This document shows, piece by piece, positions 63,927 to 64,000 of a stretch of 64,000 nucleotides of DNA (position 1 is its first letter; the number at the start of each line of letters is the position of its first letter). The stretch lies in contig NC_066833.1 of assembly GCF_001640805.2 (NCBI RefSeq), positions 18,286,553 to 18,350,552 on the forward strand, written 5' to 3'. Source of the stretch: Lates calcarifer. Taxonomy: Eukaryota; Chordata; Actinopteri; Centropomidae. The position numbers were made by a program, and so were the translations under genes. The notes below the pieces were generated by a model that saw nothing but the letters and a program-made list of their open reading frames with translations, ran no database searches and was not told the DNA's origin.

Positions 63927-64000
63927 CTAGGTCACAGCAATAAATTTCAAATAGCAAAACATATTCACACTCATCTTTGAACATTACTTTATGCTTCTGT
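63927..64000. other. gorasp2 intron at window end
   Basis: This is intronic sequence upstream (minus strand) of exon 63840-63926. The acceptor CTAG lies at 63930-63927. The rest of the gene continues outside the window. Confidence 0.7.

Overview
This is a 64 kb piece of a teleost fish genome. The evidence is seven vertebrate genes split by GT-AG (and a few GC-AG) introns, short introns compared with mammals, abundant CA/GT microsatellites, and several degenerate interspersed repeats typical of percomorph-type fish. The gene order is slc25a12 (+), dync1i2 (-), cybrd1 (-), dcaf17 (-), mettl8 (+), tlk1 (+), gorasp2 (-). This is the order I know from human 2q31.1, so the block is conserved and the paralogue names are supported by synteny as well as by sequence.

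Layout: 1-11854 holds the C-terminal part of slc25a12 (mitochondrial aspartate/glutamate carrier; upstream exons lie before the window). Its 3' UTR converges with that of dync1i2 (13017-28907, cytoplasmic dynein intermediate chain 2). cybrd1 (30602-32706, ferric/ascorbate cytochrome b561 reductase) and dcaf17 (34298-40454, CUL4-DDB1 substrate receptor) follow on the same strand. dcaf17 and mettl8 (41471-45939, mitochondrial tRNA m3C methyltransferase) are head-to-head over a compact shared promoter. tlk1 (47210-59125, Tousled-like kinase) converges on gorasp2 (60829 to beyond 63926, Golgi stacking protein), whose 5' exons lie past the window end. The genes are unrelated housekeeping genes held together by old synteny, not a pathway or operon.

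I built exon models by hand. Splice phases agree at every junction except four places where one extra base breaks the reading frame: slc25a12 at 4176, tlk1 at 47251-47253, dcaf17 at 39606-39609 and tlk1 at 55802-55803. All four are +1, which looks more like residual insertion errors in a long-read assembly than four dying genes.

The most unusual items are a perfect 28-bp fold-back palindrome in a tlk1 intron (52295-52351), a 99-nt GC-AG intron in mettl8 that is in frame and free of stop codons, a 72-nt CA repeat that starts almost on top of a dync1i2 splice donor, and a perfect E-box/CLEAR-type palindrome just upstream of cybrd1. I found no tRNA, rRNA, CRISPR array, intact transposon gene or clear novel protein-coding system.
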